From Nocardioides sp. WS12 (GTDB lineage Bacteria; Actinomycetota; Actinomycetes; Propionibacteriales; Nocardioidaceae), in assembly GCF_014108865.1 (NCBI RefSeq), contig NZ_CP053928.1:1116001-1180000 (forward strand): a stretch of 64,000 bases of DNA. Direction: 5' to 3'. Below the pieces are notes generated by a model. It ran no database searches. It was given only the letters and a program-made list of their open reading frames with translations, and was not told the DNA's origin. Of this stretch, positions 55,161-63,799 are shown one piece after another. A program made the position numbers and the translations under genes. Numbering within the stretch: the stretch's first letter is position 1; every line of letters starts with the position of its first letter.

Positions 55161-55565
55161 ATGCCGATCGACGCCTCCCTCGTCGGGCGTGGTTTCCCCC
55201 CGACGCAGCCCTACCCGGTCACCACGGACGCCGTCGTGGCCTTCGCCACCTCGGTCGGGGGCAGCTACGACGTCGCCGCGGGCCTCCCGCCGACCTTCCC
55301 GATCGTGGTCACCTTCGCCGCCCTCCAGGACTTCCTGGCCGCCGAGCAGGTCGAGCTCTCCCGGATCGTCCACGGCGACCAGCGCTTCCGCTACGAGCGC
55401 CCCGTCGTCATCGGTGACGTGCTCACCACGGCCCTCACCGTCACCAGTGTGCGATCCATTGGCGGCAACGACATCGTGAGCACGTCCAGCGAGATCCTCG
55501 ACGCCTCCGGCTCCCTCGTGTGTACGGCGACCGCGACCCTCGTTCACCGTGGAGGTGCCGCATGA
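55161..55565 (+). CDS. MaoC-like dehydratase, N-terminal (FAS1-type) subunit, HadA-like
   Basis: A 134-residue hot-dog fold protein with the FAS1-type N-terminal pattern: LVGRGFPPTQPYPVTTDAVV, PTFPIVVTFAAL, VHGDQRFRYERPVVIGDVL. In mycobacteria HadA pairs with HadB as a 3-hydroxyacyl-ACP dehydratase of fatty or mycolic acid elongation. The ATG is leaderless (TAGGCT 55149-55154, 7 nt). ATGA-type overlap with the next gene. Actual substrate here unknown. Confidence 0.85.
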   Translation: MPIDASLVGRGFPPTQPYPVTTDAVVAFATSVGGSYDVAAGLPPTFPIVVTFAALQDFLAAEQVELSRIVHGDQRFRYERPVVIGDVLTTALTVTSVRSIGGNDIVSTSSEILDASGSLVCTATATLVHRGGAA

Positions 55566-55969
55566 GTGCCATCAGCGAACTCACCAAGGGCGATGCGTTG
55601 CCCGAGATCACCTTCGAGATCACCCGCGCCGACCTGGTCGCCTACGCGGCGGCCAGTGGCGACCAGAACCCGATCCACCAGGACGAGGAGATCGCCCTCG
55701 CGGTCGGCCTGCCCGGTGTGATCGCGCACGGCATGTACACCCTCGCGCTGGTCGGCCGCGCCGTCGGCGAGTGGGCGCCCGGTGCCGAGGTCGTCGAGCT
55801 GGGTGCGAAGTTCGTCGCGCCCGTCGTCGTACCCGCCACGGGGGCGGCACGGGTGACCGTCACGGGCACCGTGGGGGAGCGGACCGACGACCTGCTCGCG
55901 CTGGCGCTTCTCGTCACCTCTGACGGGACGAAGGTGCTCGGCGCGCCCAAGGCGACCATTCGTGGTTGA
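55562..55969 (+). CDS. MaoC-like dehydratase, catalytic subunit, HadB-like
   Basis: A 135-residue hot-dog hydratase with the catalytic Asp and His in AASGDQNPIHQDEEIA and the hydratase segment GVIAHGMYTLAL. It forms the active site of the HadAB heterodimer. It overlaps the HadA-like gene by 4 bp and murB by 8 bp, so the three form one operon. Confidence 0.9.
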   Translation: MSAISELTKGDALPEITFEITRADLVAYAAASGDQNPIHQDEEIALAVGLPGVIAHGMYTLALVGRAVGEWAPGAEVVELGAKFVAPVVVPATGAARVTVTGTVGERTDDLLALALLVTSDGTKVLGAPKATIRG

Positions 55970-56993
55970 CCCGGCTCTCCGCGACCTGACGACGCTGCGG
56001 TTGGGCGGGCCGGCGGCCCGCTACGTGCCCGTCGTCGACGCGGACGAGCTGGTGGCCGCGGTCTCGGCAGCCGATGCGGCGGGCGAACCGGTGCTCCTGG
56101 TGGGCGGCGGCAGCAACCTGGTGGTCGCAGACGTTGGCTTCGCCGGGACGGTGGTGCACCTGACCGGCGGCGGCGTCCACGTCGACGGGGACGCGTGCGG
56201 CGTGGCCTCGGTGACGGTCGCGGCCGGCGAGCCGTGGGACGACCTGGTCGCCCGGGCCGTCCAGGAGGGCTGGACGGGCGTGGAGGCCCTCTCCGGGATC
56301 CCCGGGACCGTCGGGGCCACCCCGATCCAGAACGTCGGCGCCTACGGCCAGGAGGTCGCCCAGGCGATCGCCCGCGTCCGGGTCTGGGACCGGGTGCTGC
56401 GGGGCCAGCGGAGCTTCGCTGCCGCCGAGTGCCAGTTCGGGTACCGCCACTCGCGCTTCAAGGCCGACCCCGGCCGCCACATCGTCCTCGACGTCACCTT
56501 CGAGTTCCATCCGGGCGAACAGTCCGCGCCGGTCGGTTACGCCGAACTGGCCCGCACGCTCGGCGTCCAGGTCGGCGACCGGGCCCCGCTGGCGGAGGTC
56601 CGCGAAGCCGTCCTCGGGCTGCGGCGCGGCAAGGGCATGGTGCTCGACGCTGCGGACCACGACACGTGGAGTGCCGGGTCGTTCTTCACCAACCCGTTCG
56701 TCGAGCCCGATCGCGTTCCGGAGGGAGCGCCGTCGTACCCCCAGGGCGACGGGCGGGTGAAGACCAGCGCCGCATGGCTGATCGAGAAGGCCGGCTTCGG
56801 CAAGGGCTTCGGACTCGACCGGCCGGACGCCCGCGTCTCCTTGTCGACAAAGCACACGCTCGCGCTCACCAACCGTGGCGGTGCGTCGACGGCGGAGTTG
56901 CTCGACCTGGCCCGCGAGGTCCGCGACGGCGTGGAGGCGCGTTTCGGCGTCGCCCTGGTCAACGAGCCCGTGCTCGTCGGTTGCGTGCTCTGA
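55962..56993 (+). CDS. murB: UDP-N-acetylmuramate dehydrogenase
   Basis: A 343-residue FAD enzyme that reduces UDP-GlcNAc-enolpyruvate to UDP-MurNAc in peptidoglycan synthesis. Motifs: TTLRLGGPAARYV, VGGGSNLVVAD, GIPGTVGATPIQNVGAYGQE, YRHSRFK, WSAGSFFTNPF with the catalytic Ser, and AAWLIEKAGFGKG. GTG start overlapping the dehydratase gene. Linkage with rpmG, HadAB-like genes and secE is typical for actinomycetes. Confidence 0.95.
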   Translation: MVDPALRDLTTLRLGGPAARYVPVVDADELVAAVSAADAAGEPVLLVGGGSNLVVADVGFAGTVVHLTGGGVHVDGDACGVASVTVAAGEPWDDLVARAVQEGWTGVEALSGIPGTVGATPIQNVGAYGQEVAQAIARVRVWDRVLRGQRSFAAAECQFGYRHSRFKADPGRHIVLDVTFEFHPGEQSAPVGYAELARTLGVQVGDRAPLAEVREAVLGLRRGKGMVLDAADHDTWSAGSFFTNPFVEPDRVPEGAPSYPQGDGRVKTSAAWLIEKAGFGKGFGLDRPDARVSLSTKHTLALTNRGGASTAELLDLAREVRDGVEARFGVALVNEPVLVGCVL

Positions 56994-56996
56994 GGC

Positions 56997-57551
56997 TCAG
57001 CTGCTCGCGGAGCTGAGCGCGGCGACGAACAGTCCCACGACGGCCACGAGGGCCACCAGTCCGAGCACGGCGAGGACCAGGCCGATGATCCCGGTGATGA
57101 AGCCGGCCGTGGCCAGTCCTTCGCCGCCGAAGGCCTGGGGGTTGGCCCGGATCTCGCGTCGCGCCTTCAGGCCGGTCCAGATGGCGAAGGGCGAGCACAG
57201 CACGGCCAGGAAGGTCACGAAGAAGACCGGCGTGAGCATCAGGCCGACCAGGCCGCTGATGCCGAGCGCCAGCGAGGTCGTCGCCAGGGAGTGGGTCGGC
57301 GCCACGTGGCGGAGGTACTGCGGCGCGACCTGGTACGGCACGGGTGCGCCCTGGTACGGCGACGCCACGGGCGCGACCGGGTAGGGCCCGGGCGCCACGG
57401 GGTACGGCGCCGCCGGCGGGACCGGGGCGGACCCGGCAGGTGCCTGCTGGGTGGGCGCATCGGGAGCGACGTCGCCGTAGGCCGGAGCCTGGTAGGGCTC
57501 GAATCCCGGCGAAGGCTGCGACGGGGGAGTCAGGGGCGGCTGGTCGCTCAT
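56997..57551 (-). CDS. DUF4190-type membrane protein
   Basis: A 184-residue protein. A Pro/Ala/Tyr-rich N-terminal half (repeated PYPVAP and PYQ-like units, ~1-85) precedes two TM segments around residues ~93-125 and ~148-180. The linker FAIWTGLKARREIRANP with GEGLATAGFITGIIG is typical of DUF4190. Function unknown. Convergent with murB, 3 bp apart. Confidence 0.85.
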   Translation of the reverse strand: MSDQPPLTPPSQPSPGFEPYQAPAYGDVAPDAPTQQAPAGSAPVPPAAPYPVAPGPYPVAPVASPYQGAPVPYQVAPQYLRHVAPTHSLATTSLALGISGLVGLMLTPVFFVTFLAVLCSPFAIWTGLKARREIRANPQAFGGEGLATAGFITGIIGLVLAVLGLVALVAVVGLFVAALSSASS

Positions 57552-57606
57552 GACCTCATTCTCCCAGTTCCGGGCGTGCGCCAAACCGTCCGGGCGCAGT
57601 GCGTGT

Positions 57607-58632
57607 TCAGGCGCCCGGTTCGGGAGCGGCGAGCCACGCGTCGATGTCCGCCAGCGCTGCGTCCCTGATGTCCGACGGTGCCCGGCTCGCCCGCAGTGAC
57701 ATCCGGCCCAGTTCGGCCATCTCGGCATCACTGAGTCCGTGGGCGGCGCGCATCGTGGCGTACTGGCCCGCGAGGCGGGAGCCGAACAGCAACGGGTCGT
57801 CGGCGCCGAGTGCAACGGTCGCCCCGGCTTCGAGCAGCGTGGGGAGCGGGACCGAGGTCAGGTCGGAGTAGACGCCCAGCGCCACGTTGGACACCGGACA
57901 GACCTCCAACGCGACTCCGGTGTCGACGATCCGCCGCAGCAGGTCGGGGTCCTCGGCCGCGCGTACCCCGTGGCCGAGCCGCCCGGCGTGCAGCGAGTCG
58001 AGGCACGCGCTGATGTGTTCGGGTCCGCGGAGTTCGCCACCGTGGGGCGCCAGCATCAGGCCGGCCCGTTCGGCGATCGCGAAGGCACCCGCGAAGTCGG
58101 AGGTCCGGCCGCGGCGCTCGTCGTTCGACAGGCCGAAGCCGACGACGCCACGGTCGACGTACTGCGCAGCAAGGCGGGCCAGGGTGCGGGCATCCAGCGG
58201 ATGACGGGTCCGGTTGGCCGCGATCACCACGGCCATACCGAGGCCGGTCCGCTGCGTCGCGTCCCGCACCGCGTCCAGCACGAGGTCGGTGAACGCCGTG
58301 ATCCCGCCGAACCGGGCGCCGTAGCCGCTCGGGTCGACCTGGATCTCCAGCCACCGGCCACCGTCGGCGACGTCGTCCTCCGCGGCCTCGAGCACCAGCC
58401 GTCGTACGTCGTCCTCGGTGCGCAGCACGGAGCGCGCGACGTCGTACAGGCGCTGGAAGCGGAACCAGCCCTTCTCGTCGGCCGCCGTGAGTTGCGGGGG
58501 CCACTCGGAGACGAGCGCGTCGGGCAGGTGGATGCCGTCGCGTTCCGCGAGTTCCAGCAGCGTGCCGTGCCGCATCGAACCGGTGAAGTGCAGGTGGAGG
58601 TGGGCCTTGGGAAGCACATGGAGGTCCCGCAC
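57607..58632 (-). CDS. add: adenosine deaminase
   Basis: A 341-residue zinc amidohydrolase converting adenosine to inosine. Metal and catalytic motifs: KAHLHLHFTGSM, PHGGEL (His), the catalytic Glu counterpart region AGRLGHGVRAAED, CPVSNVALG and LGADDPLLFGS. It could also deaminate related aminofutalosine-like substrates, but menCD make the futalosine route unlikely. The GTG is leaderless: TACGAT (minus strand, 58644 to 58639) ends 7 nt upstream. Confidence 0.85.
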   Translation of the reverse strand: MRDLHVLPKAHLHLHFTGSMRHGTLLELAERDGIHLPDALVSEWPPQLTAADEKGWFRFQRLYDVARSVLRTEDDVRRLVLEAAEDDVADGGRWLEIQVDPSGYGARFGGITAFTDLVLDAVRDATQRTGLGMAVVIAANRTRHPLDARTLARLAAQYVDRGVVGFGLSNDERRGRTSDFAGAFAIAERAGLMLAPHGGELRGPEHISACLDSLHAGRLGHGVRAAEDPDLLRRIVDTGVALEVCPVSNVALGVYSDLTSVPLPTLLEAGATVALGADDPLLFGSRLAGQYATMRAAHGLSDAEMAELGRMSLRASRAPSDIRDAALADIDAWLAAPEPGA

Positions 58633-58763
58633 GCTGCCATCGTAGGCGGGAGGGCGCTCGTCACGTCGAGGGCCCGGGGAACCGCGATGGTCTCCGTCGC
58701 CGGGAGTGGCCCCTCTGTTGTTTCAGGGGCCGTCGTACTTTGGAGCGGCGTGGGTGGCGTGCG

Positions 58764-58769
58764 TAGACT
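58764..58769 (+). promoter_or_regulatory. probable -10 for tRNA-Trp/secE
   Basis: TAGACT with TTGGAG 18 nt upstream (58740-58745). Transcription would start ~90 nt before tRNA-Trp. Confidence 0.45.
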
Positions 58770-58865
58770 CACCCACTGGTGGTTCTTCCACATGGTTGGT
58801 CGCGCCCTGACGCAGTTCCCTTTCGGGCATCTGTGCGCGGGTCGAGCTGGCCGGGAGAGCCGCGG

Positions 58866-58938
58866 AGGGCACTAGCTCAACTGGCAGAGCATCGGTCTCC
58901 AAAACCGAAGGTTGGGGGTTCAAGTCCCTCGTGCCCTG
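58866..58938 (+). tRNA. tRNA-Trp (CCA)
   Basis: A 73-nt tRNA. The acceptor AGGGCAC pairs with GTGCCCT and the discriminator is G. The anticodon arm CGGTCTCCAAAACCG gives CCA. It lies directly before secE, as in most actinomycetes. Confidence 0.96.
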
Positions 58939-58971
58939 CAAGACAGACCATGAAGACGACAGAAGGAAAGG

Positions 58972-59244
58972 GTGAGCATCTTGTCGGACGCTCCAGCCGT
59001 CCACGGGGGCCGCAAGGACGCCCCGGGTGGCAAGAAGCCACCGAAGCGCACCGGTCCGGTGACCTTCTATCGCCAGATCGTTGCCGAGCTGCGCAAGGTG
59101 GTCTACCCCACCCGCGAGCAGCTCGTGACGTACTTCTTCGTGGTTCTTGCCTTCGTGCTCGTGATGATCGCGATCGTGTCGCTGCTGGACCTCGGTCTCG
59201 GCAAGCTCGCGTTCGAGATCTTCACCGGCGCAGACGACATCTGA
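58972..59244 (+). CDS. secE: preprotein translocase subunit SecE
   Basis: A 90-residue single-TM subunit of the SecYEG channel. Family pattern: [23 protein letters not shown] before the TM (~54-78). The N-terminal ~35 residues are Pro/Lys/Gly-rich. GTG start with GAAGGAAAGG upstream. Confidence 0.95.
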   Translation: MSILSDAPAVHGGRKDAPGGKKPPKRTGPVTFYRQIVAELRKVVYPTREQLVTYFFVVLAFVLVMIAIVSLLDLGLGKLAFEIFTGADDI

Positions 59245-59281
59245 GTTCCGCTCAGACCTGATTGACCCTGACGACCAACTG

Positions 59282-60136
59282 ATGGAGCAGCAAGTGACGG
59301 AGCAGTACGACCCGGCCCTCGAGAGCGACGAGACGATCGTCGTCGAGGGCGAGGACGTCGAGACCGCCGAGGTCACCGAGGCCGCCGACGTCGAGGAGAC
59401 CATCGACGCCGAAGCGACCGACGCCCCCGAGGTTGAAGAGGGTGTCGAGGAGGTTGTCGCGGAGGAGATCGTCGAGGACGAGCTCGCCGAGGAGACGCCC
59501 GCCGAGGACGCCGACCCGCTCGAGTCCTTCCGCCGTGAGCTGTGGGCCAAGCCGGGTGACTGGTACGTCGTCCACACCTACTCCGGCATGGAGAACCGGG
59601 TGAAGCAGAACCTGGAGAACCGGATCCACTCCCTCAACATGGAGGACTACATCCACGAGATCGTGGTCCCCACCGAGGAAGTGGCCGAGATCAAGAACGG
59701 CCAGCGCAAGATGGTCAAGCGCACCGTTCTCCCCGGTTACGTCCTGGTTCGCATGGACCTCACCGACGAGTCGTGGGCCGCTGTTCGCCACACCCCGTCG
59801 GTGACCGGCTTCGTCGGTCACAGCCACCAGCCGGTGCCGCTGAGCATGGACGAGGTCGAGAAGATGCTCGCCCCCGCCGCGATGACCGTGATTGCCGCCG
59901 AGGCCGAGGCCGCTGCCAGCGCCGCGGGCTCGCCCACCACGCCGGCCAAGAAGCCGATCGAGGTCGCCGACTTCGGCGTCAACGACTCCGTCCTGATCGT
60001 CGACGGCGCGTTCGCAACGCTGCACGCCACGATCACCGAGATCAACGCCGAGGCCCAGCGGGTCAAGGCGCTGGTCGAGATCTTCGGCCGGGAGACCCCG
60101 GTCGAGCTGAGCTTCAGCCAGGTCCAGAAGGTCTGA
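59282..60136 (+). CDS. nusG: transcription termination/antitermination protein NusG
   Basis: A 284-residue factor that binds RNA polymerase. The NGN domain (~95-200) has [19 protein letters not shown] and [12 protein letters not shown]; the C-terminal KOW domain (~235-284) has [12 protein letters not shown] and [17 protein letters not shown]. The first ~90 residues are strongly acidic (many Glu, Asp, Val, Ala), and an Ala/Pro-rich linker joins the two folded domains. ATG 59282; a GTG at 59294 is also possible. Confidence 0.95.
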   Translation: MEQQVTEQYDPALESDETIVVEGEDVETAEVTEAADVEETIDAEATDAPEVEEGVEEVVAEEIVEDELAEETPAEDADPLESFRRELWAKPGDWYVVHTYSGMENRVKQNLENRIHSLNMEDYIHEIVVPTEEVAEIKNGQRKMVKRTVLPGYVLVRMDLTDESWAAVRHTPSVTGFVGHSHQPVPLSMDEVEKMLAPAAMTVIAAEAEAAASAAGSPTTPAKKPIEVADFGVNDSVLIVDGAFATLHATITEINAEAQRVKALVEIFGRETPVELSFSQVQKV

Positions 60137-60235
60137 GCTCAGCGCGGTCGCGCCGGCACTCCGGCGTCGACCTGCAGTAGGTGGCAGAGGGCCAGGCAGC
60201 CCTCGTCATGACCACGAGAAGAAAGAGAACACGGA

Positions 60236-60664
60236 ATGCCTCCCAAGAAGAAGATCGCCGCACTGGTCAAGGTGCAGCTGCAGGCTGGTTCGGCCACCCC
60301 GGCTCCGCCGGTTGGTACGGCTCTCGGCCCGCACGGCGTCAACATCATGGACTTCTGCAAGGCGTACAACGCCCAGACCGAGTCCATGCGTGGAAACGTC
60401 ATCCCCGTCGAGATCACCATCTACGAGGACCGGTCCTTCGAGTTCATCACGAAGACCCCGCCGGCCGCAGAGCTGATCAAGAAGGCCGCTGGCCTCAAGA
60501 AGGGCTCGGGCGTCCCGCACAAGGAAAAGGTCGGCAAGCTGACCAAGGACCAGGTGCGCGAGATCGCGACGACCAAGCTTCCTGACCTGAACGCCAACGA
60601 CATCGACGCCGCCATGAAGATCGTGGAGGGGACTGCCCGCTCCATGGGCGTCACCACCGACTGA
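60236..60664 (+). CDS. rplK: 50S ribosomal protein L11
   Basis: A 142-residue protein of the GTPase-associated centre. [40 protein letters not shown] and [11 protein letters not shown]. Standard order nusG-rplK-rplA. Confidence 0.97.
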   Translation: MPPKKKIAALVKVQLQAGSATPAPPVGTALGPHGVNIMDFCKAYNAQTESMRGNVIPVEITIYEDRSFEFITKTPPAAELIKKAAGLKKGSGVPHKEKVGKLTKDQVREIATTKLPDLNANDIDAAMKIVEGTARSMGVTTD

Positions 60665-60728
60665 AGCACCGTGGAAGGGCCGCGCTGGCCCGCTGACCAC
60701 ATCTCCTCTCTTAAGTAAGGAATCACCC

Positions 60729-61442
60729 ATGCAGCGCAGCAAGACCTACCGCGCGGCGGAAGAGGCGTTCGACAAGAACGAGCTCTACGCGCCGCTCGCC
60801 GCGATCAAGATCGCCAAGGGCACCAGCAAGAAGAAGTTCAACGAGACCCTCGACGTCGTCATGCGTCTCGGCGTCGACCCCCGCAAGGCAGACCAGATGG
60901 TGCGCGGCACCGTCAACCTGCCCCACGGCACCGGCAAGACCGCTCGCGTCCTCGTGTTCGCGAACGGCGACAAGGCCGAGGCCGCCCGTGAGGCCGGCGC
61001 CGACTTCGTCGGTGGCGACGAGCTCATCGACAAGGTGGCCGGCGGCTGGATCGACTTCGACGCCGTGGTCGCCACCCCGGACCTGATGGGCAAGGTCGGC
61101 CGTCTCGGTCGCGTGCTCGGTCCGCGCGGCCTCATGCCGAACCCGAAGACGGGCACCGTCACCCCGGACCCGGCCAAGGCCGTGAACGACATCAAGGGCG
61201 GCAAGATCGAGTTCCGCGTCGATCGCCACGCCAACCTGCACTTCATCATCGGCAAGGCGTCGTTCTCCGAGCTCCAGCTCGCCGAGAACTACGCTGCGGC
61301 GCTTGACGAGGTCCTGCGCCTCAAGCCCTCGAGCTCGAAGGGCCGGTACCTCAAGAAGGTCACCGTCTCGACGACGATGGGCCCCGGCATCCAGGTCGAC
61401 CCCAACAAGGTCAAGAACGTCACGGAGGAGGACGAGGCCTGA
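60729..61442 (+). CDS. rplA: 50S ribosomal protein L1
   Basis: A 237-residue L1-stalk protein. [53 protein letters not shown] and [19 protein letters not shown] precedes the ATG. Followed by a strong terminator. Confidence 0.97.
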   Translation: MQRSKTYRAAEEAFDKNELYAPLAAIKIAKGTSKKKFNETLDVVMRLGVDPRKADQMVRGTVNLPHGTGKTARVLVFANGDKAEAAREAGADFVGGDELIDKVAGGWIDFDAVVATPDLMGKVGRLGRVLGPRGLMPNPKTGTVTPDPAKAVNDIKGGKIEFRVDRHANLHFIIGKASFSELQLAENYAAALDEVLRLKPSSSKGRYLKKVTVSTTMGPGIQVDPNKVKNVTEEDEA

Positions 61443-61461
61443 GCCTCCCCTTCTTCGCGCA

Positions 61462-61502
61462 ACACCCGCTCTTCCCTCGGGAAGGGCGGGTGTCGCCGTT
61501 TT
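61462..61502 (+). terminator. terminator after rplA
   Basis: ACACCCGCTCTTCCC and GGGAAGGGCGGGTGT pair over 15 bp (one G-U), followed by CGCCGTTTT. Confidence 0.9.
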
Positions 61503-61524
61503 CGGGTCTCCGTAGGGTGGCCGC

Positions 61525-62238
61525 GTGGTGAAACGTCTCGGGGCCGCTGCTTCTGCCTGCCTGCTCGCACTGACCTTCGGCGGCTGCAGCGCCGACTCCT
61601 CCGATCCGGAGGCCACCCCTTCCAGCCCGGGTACGACGCCCGCGGCTCCCGATGCGCCTGCGGAGTCCGCGTCGCCCGGTTTCGAGGACGTTCCCGCTGA
61701 CGCGGACGAGTCGCCGGACGGGCCACCGCCGGTTCCGGACGCCGAGCTCACCGACGAGGACCTGATCGCGCTGCTGCGCACCCGCGCGACCGTGGGGTCG
61801 ACGGAGCACTGCCGGCCCGATCAGGTCCGGGCCGTGCTGAGCGGGTTCGACATGGCCGCCGGACACCGGGCCACCCGGATCACGGTGCACAACGTGTCGG
61901 ACCAGGCGTGCCTCGTCGAGGGGGTGCCCGGCATCGGCGTCCGCGGCGCGTGGGGCAGGACCTTCGTGCCCGGGGTCGGGCGGGGCAGCGGCTCTCTCGC
62001 CGATCCCGACGCCGTCGAACTGGCGCCCGGTGCCGCCGCGACGAGCACCCTCGAGTGGACCGGTGACCTCGCCGGTGCCGAGTCCGAGCACGCCTCGCTG
62101 GTCGTCGTACAACTGGCGAAGGGGCAGGTTCCGGTGGCCGTTCCCGCGCGCCTGGAGAACGACCCGGCGGATGCCCCGTCGCTCGACATCGGCACCCTCA
62201 CGACGTTGCGGTTGACGCCGTTCGTCGCTGCGCCCTGA
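61525..62238 (+). CDS. DUF4232-type lipoprotein
   Basis: A 237-residue lipoprotein with lipobox FGGC near residue 21. A Pro/Ala/Asp-rich linker follows (~25-75), then a beta domain with HCRPDQVRAVLSGFDMAAGH, VHNVSDQACLVEGVPGI and LEWTG, as in DUF4232. Function unknown. The GTG at 61525 is leaderless (TAGGGT, 61513-61518, 7 nt). Convergent with aspC, 4 bp apart. Confidence 0.85.
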   Translation: MVKRLGAAASACLLALTFGGCSADSSDPEATPSSPGTTPAAPDAPAESASPGFEDVPADADESPDGPPPVPDAELTDEDLIALLRTRATVGSTEHCRPDQVRAVLSGFDMAAGHRATRITVHNVSDQACLVEGVPGIGVRGAWGRTFVPGVGRGSGSLADPDAVELAPGAAATSTLEWTGDLAGAESEHASLVVVQLAKGQVPVAVPARLENDPADAPSLDIGTLTTLRLTPFVAAP

Positions 62239-62242
62239 GGGA

Positions 62243-63529
62243 TCAGGCGGAGGTGAACGACTCCAATGCAGCGAGTTCGACGCACACGGCGACCCCGGCC
62301 ATCGCGGCCTCGACCTCGGCCAGCACCGGGAACGTCGGCGCGAGGCGGATGTTGCGGTCGAACGGGTCGTTTCCGTAGGGGAACGCCGAGCCGGCCGCCG
62401 TCAGCGCGATGCCTGCTTCCTTGGCCAGCGAGATCACCCGCGACGCGGTGCCGTCGACGACGTCGAGGTTCACGAAGTAGCCACCCGTCGGCACGGTCCA
62501 CTCGGCGATGCCGAGGCCGGTGAGCCGCCCGGACAGCGCCGCCTCGACCGCGGCGAACTTCGGGGCGATCAGTTCACGGTGCTTGCGCATGTGGGCGCGC
62601 ACGCCGTTGGCGTCGCCGAAGAACTCGACGTGGCGCAGGTGGTTGAGCTTGTCCGGCCCGATGGACGCGAAGCCGAGGCGCGCGAGGTACCAGGCGATGT
62701 TCTCGCTGGACGCTGCCAGCGCCGCGACGCCGGCTCCGGCCAGGCTGATCTTCGAGGTCGACGCGAAGATCAGCGGCCGGTTCGGGTGACCGGACACGGC
62801 GGCCAGGCCGAGGGCGTCCGCGCTCTTGGTCTCCTCTTCCGTGAGGTGGTGGACGGCGTACGCGTTGTCCCAGAAGATCCGGAAGTCAGGGGCCGCGGTG
62901 TCCATGGCCATCAGGTCGGCGGCCACGGCGGTCGAGCACACCGCGCCCGTCGGGTTGGCGTACGTCGGCACGATCCACATGCCCTTGATGCTGGGGTCCT
63001 CCGCGACGAGGGCGCGTACGGCGACCACGTCGGGGCCGTCGGCGTTCATGGGCACGCTCACCATCTCGATGCCGAGCTCGGCGAGCATCGTGAAGTGGCG
63101 GTCGTAGCCGGGCACGGGGCAGATGAACTTCACGACCGGCTCCTGCGACCACGGTCGCGGGGAGTCGGGGCCGCCCTTGAGCAGCATCGCGCTGAGCACC
63201 TGATGCATGATCGTGAGGCTGGAGTTGCCCCCACACACGACGTTGGCGACGTCGACGCCCAGCAGGTCGGCGAAGATCTCGCGCAGCTCGACGAGCCCGT
63301 CCAGTCCGCCGTAGTTGCGCAGGTCGGTGCCGGACCGGTCGCGGTAGCCGGTCGGAAGGCCGAGCAACCCGTTGGAGAGGTCCAGTTGGTCGGCCCCGGG
63401 CTTGCCCCGCGTCAGGTCGAGCTTGAGCCCGCCCGCCTTCAACGCTTCGTACTCCGCCTGCACCGTCGTCAGGCGCGCGGCGAGGTCGTCGGCGGACAGT
63501 TCGGACAGGTGCGCGGGGGTGGTGGTCAC
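62243..63529 (-). CDS. aspartate aminotransferase (Rv3722c type)
   Basis: A 428-residue PLP enzyme. It closely follows the Rv3722c (AspC) pattern known from mycobacteria: LDLTRGKPGADQLDLSNGL, YGGLDGLVELREIFADLLG, CPVPGYDRHFTMLAELGIEM, FWDNAYAVHHL, the PLP lysine in FASTSKISLAGAGV, and SIGPDKLNHLRH. The GTG at 63529 (VTTTPAHLSELSADD) gives normal length; the longer frame to 63604 would cover the rplJ promoter region. It transfers the amino group between aspartate and 2-oxoglutarate. Confidence 0.9.
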   Translation of the reverse strand: MTTTPAHLSELSADDLAARLTTVQAEYEALKAGGLKLDLTRGKPGADQLDLSNGLLGLPTGYRDRSGTDLRNYGGLDGLVELREIFADLLGVDVANVVCGGNSSLTIMHQVLSAMLLKGGPDSPRPWSQEPVVKFICPVPGYDRHFTMLAELGIEMVSVPMNADGPDVVAVRALVAEDPSIKGMWIVPTYANPTGAVCSTAVAADLMAMDTAAPDFRIFWDNAYAVHHLTEEETKSADALGLAAVSGHPNRPLIFASTSKISLAGAGVAALAASSENIAWYLARLGFASIGPDKLNHLRHVEFFGDANGVRAHMRKHRELIAPKFAAVEAALSGRLTGLGIAEWTVPTGGYFVNLDVVDGTASRVISLAKEAGIALTAAGSAFPYGNDPFDRNIRLAPTFPVLAEVEAAMAGVAVCVELAALESFTSA

Positions 63530-63567
63530 GGGGACAATGGTGCCGTATCGACTTCGGCCACGGTGAT

Positions 63568-63597
63568 TTGGACCGGGCCCGCGCTCCGCCGTACAGT
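63568..63597 (+). promoter_or_regulatory. promoter of rplJ
   Basis: TTGGAC (63568-63573), 18-nt spacer, TACAGT (63592-63597). Transcription start near 63604. Confidence 0.65.
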
Positions 63598-63603
63598 TAC
63601 CCA

Positions 63604-63765
63604 CTGAAACCTAAAGACCGCCGGTTGTCCGGGCTGCCAGCCCTGACCGAAGGTTCCGTGAAAGCGGATGGCCTGCGCAGGGGATCAGAGCAGTACGACG
63701 TTCGTCAGTCACGAGCGATGTCCACGCCCTGAGCGCCTGCGCTCAGGGCGTCTGTCTTTCCCAGG
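63604..63765 (+). ncRNA. ribosomal protein L10 leader (rplJL autoregulatory mRNA leader)
   Basis: About 195 nt lie between promoter and rplJ. The region CTAAAGACCGCCGGTTGTCC through CTGACCGAAGGTTCCGTG resembles the actinobacterial L10 leader, where the L10(L12) complex binds the rplJL mRNA. A perfect 12-bp hairpin (63725-63736 with 63739-63750) followed by TCTGTCTTT could act as an attenuator. Limits are approximate. Confidence 0.7.
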
Positions 63766-63799
63766 ACACTCGCGGAGGTCCCCATCCGGAAGGAGACCC

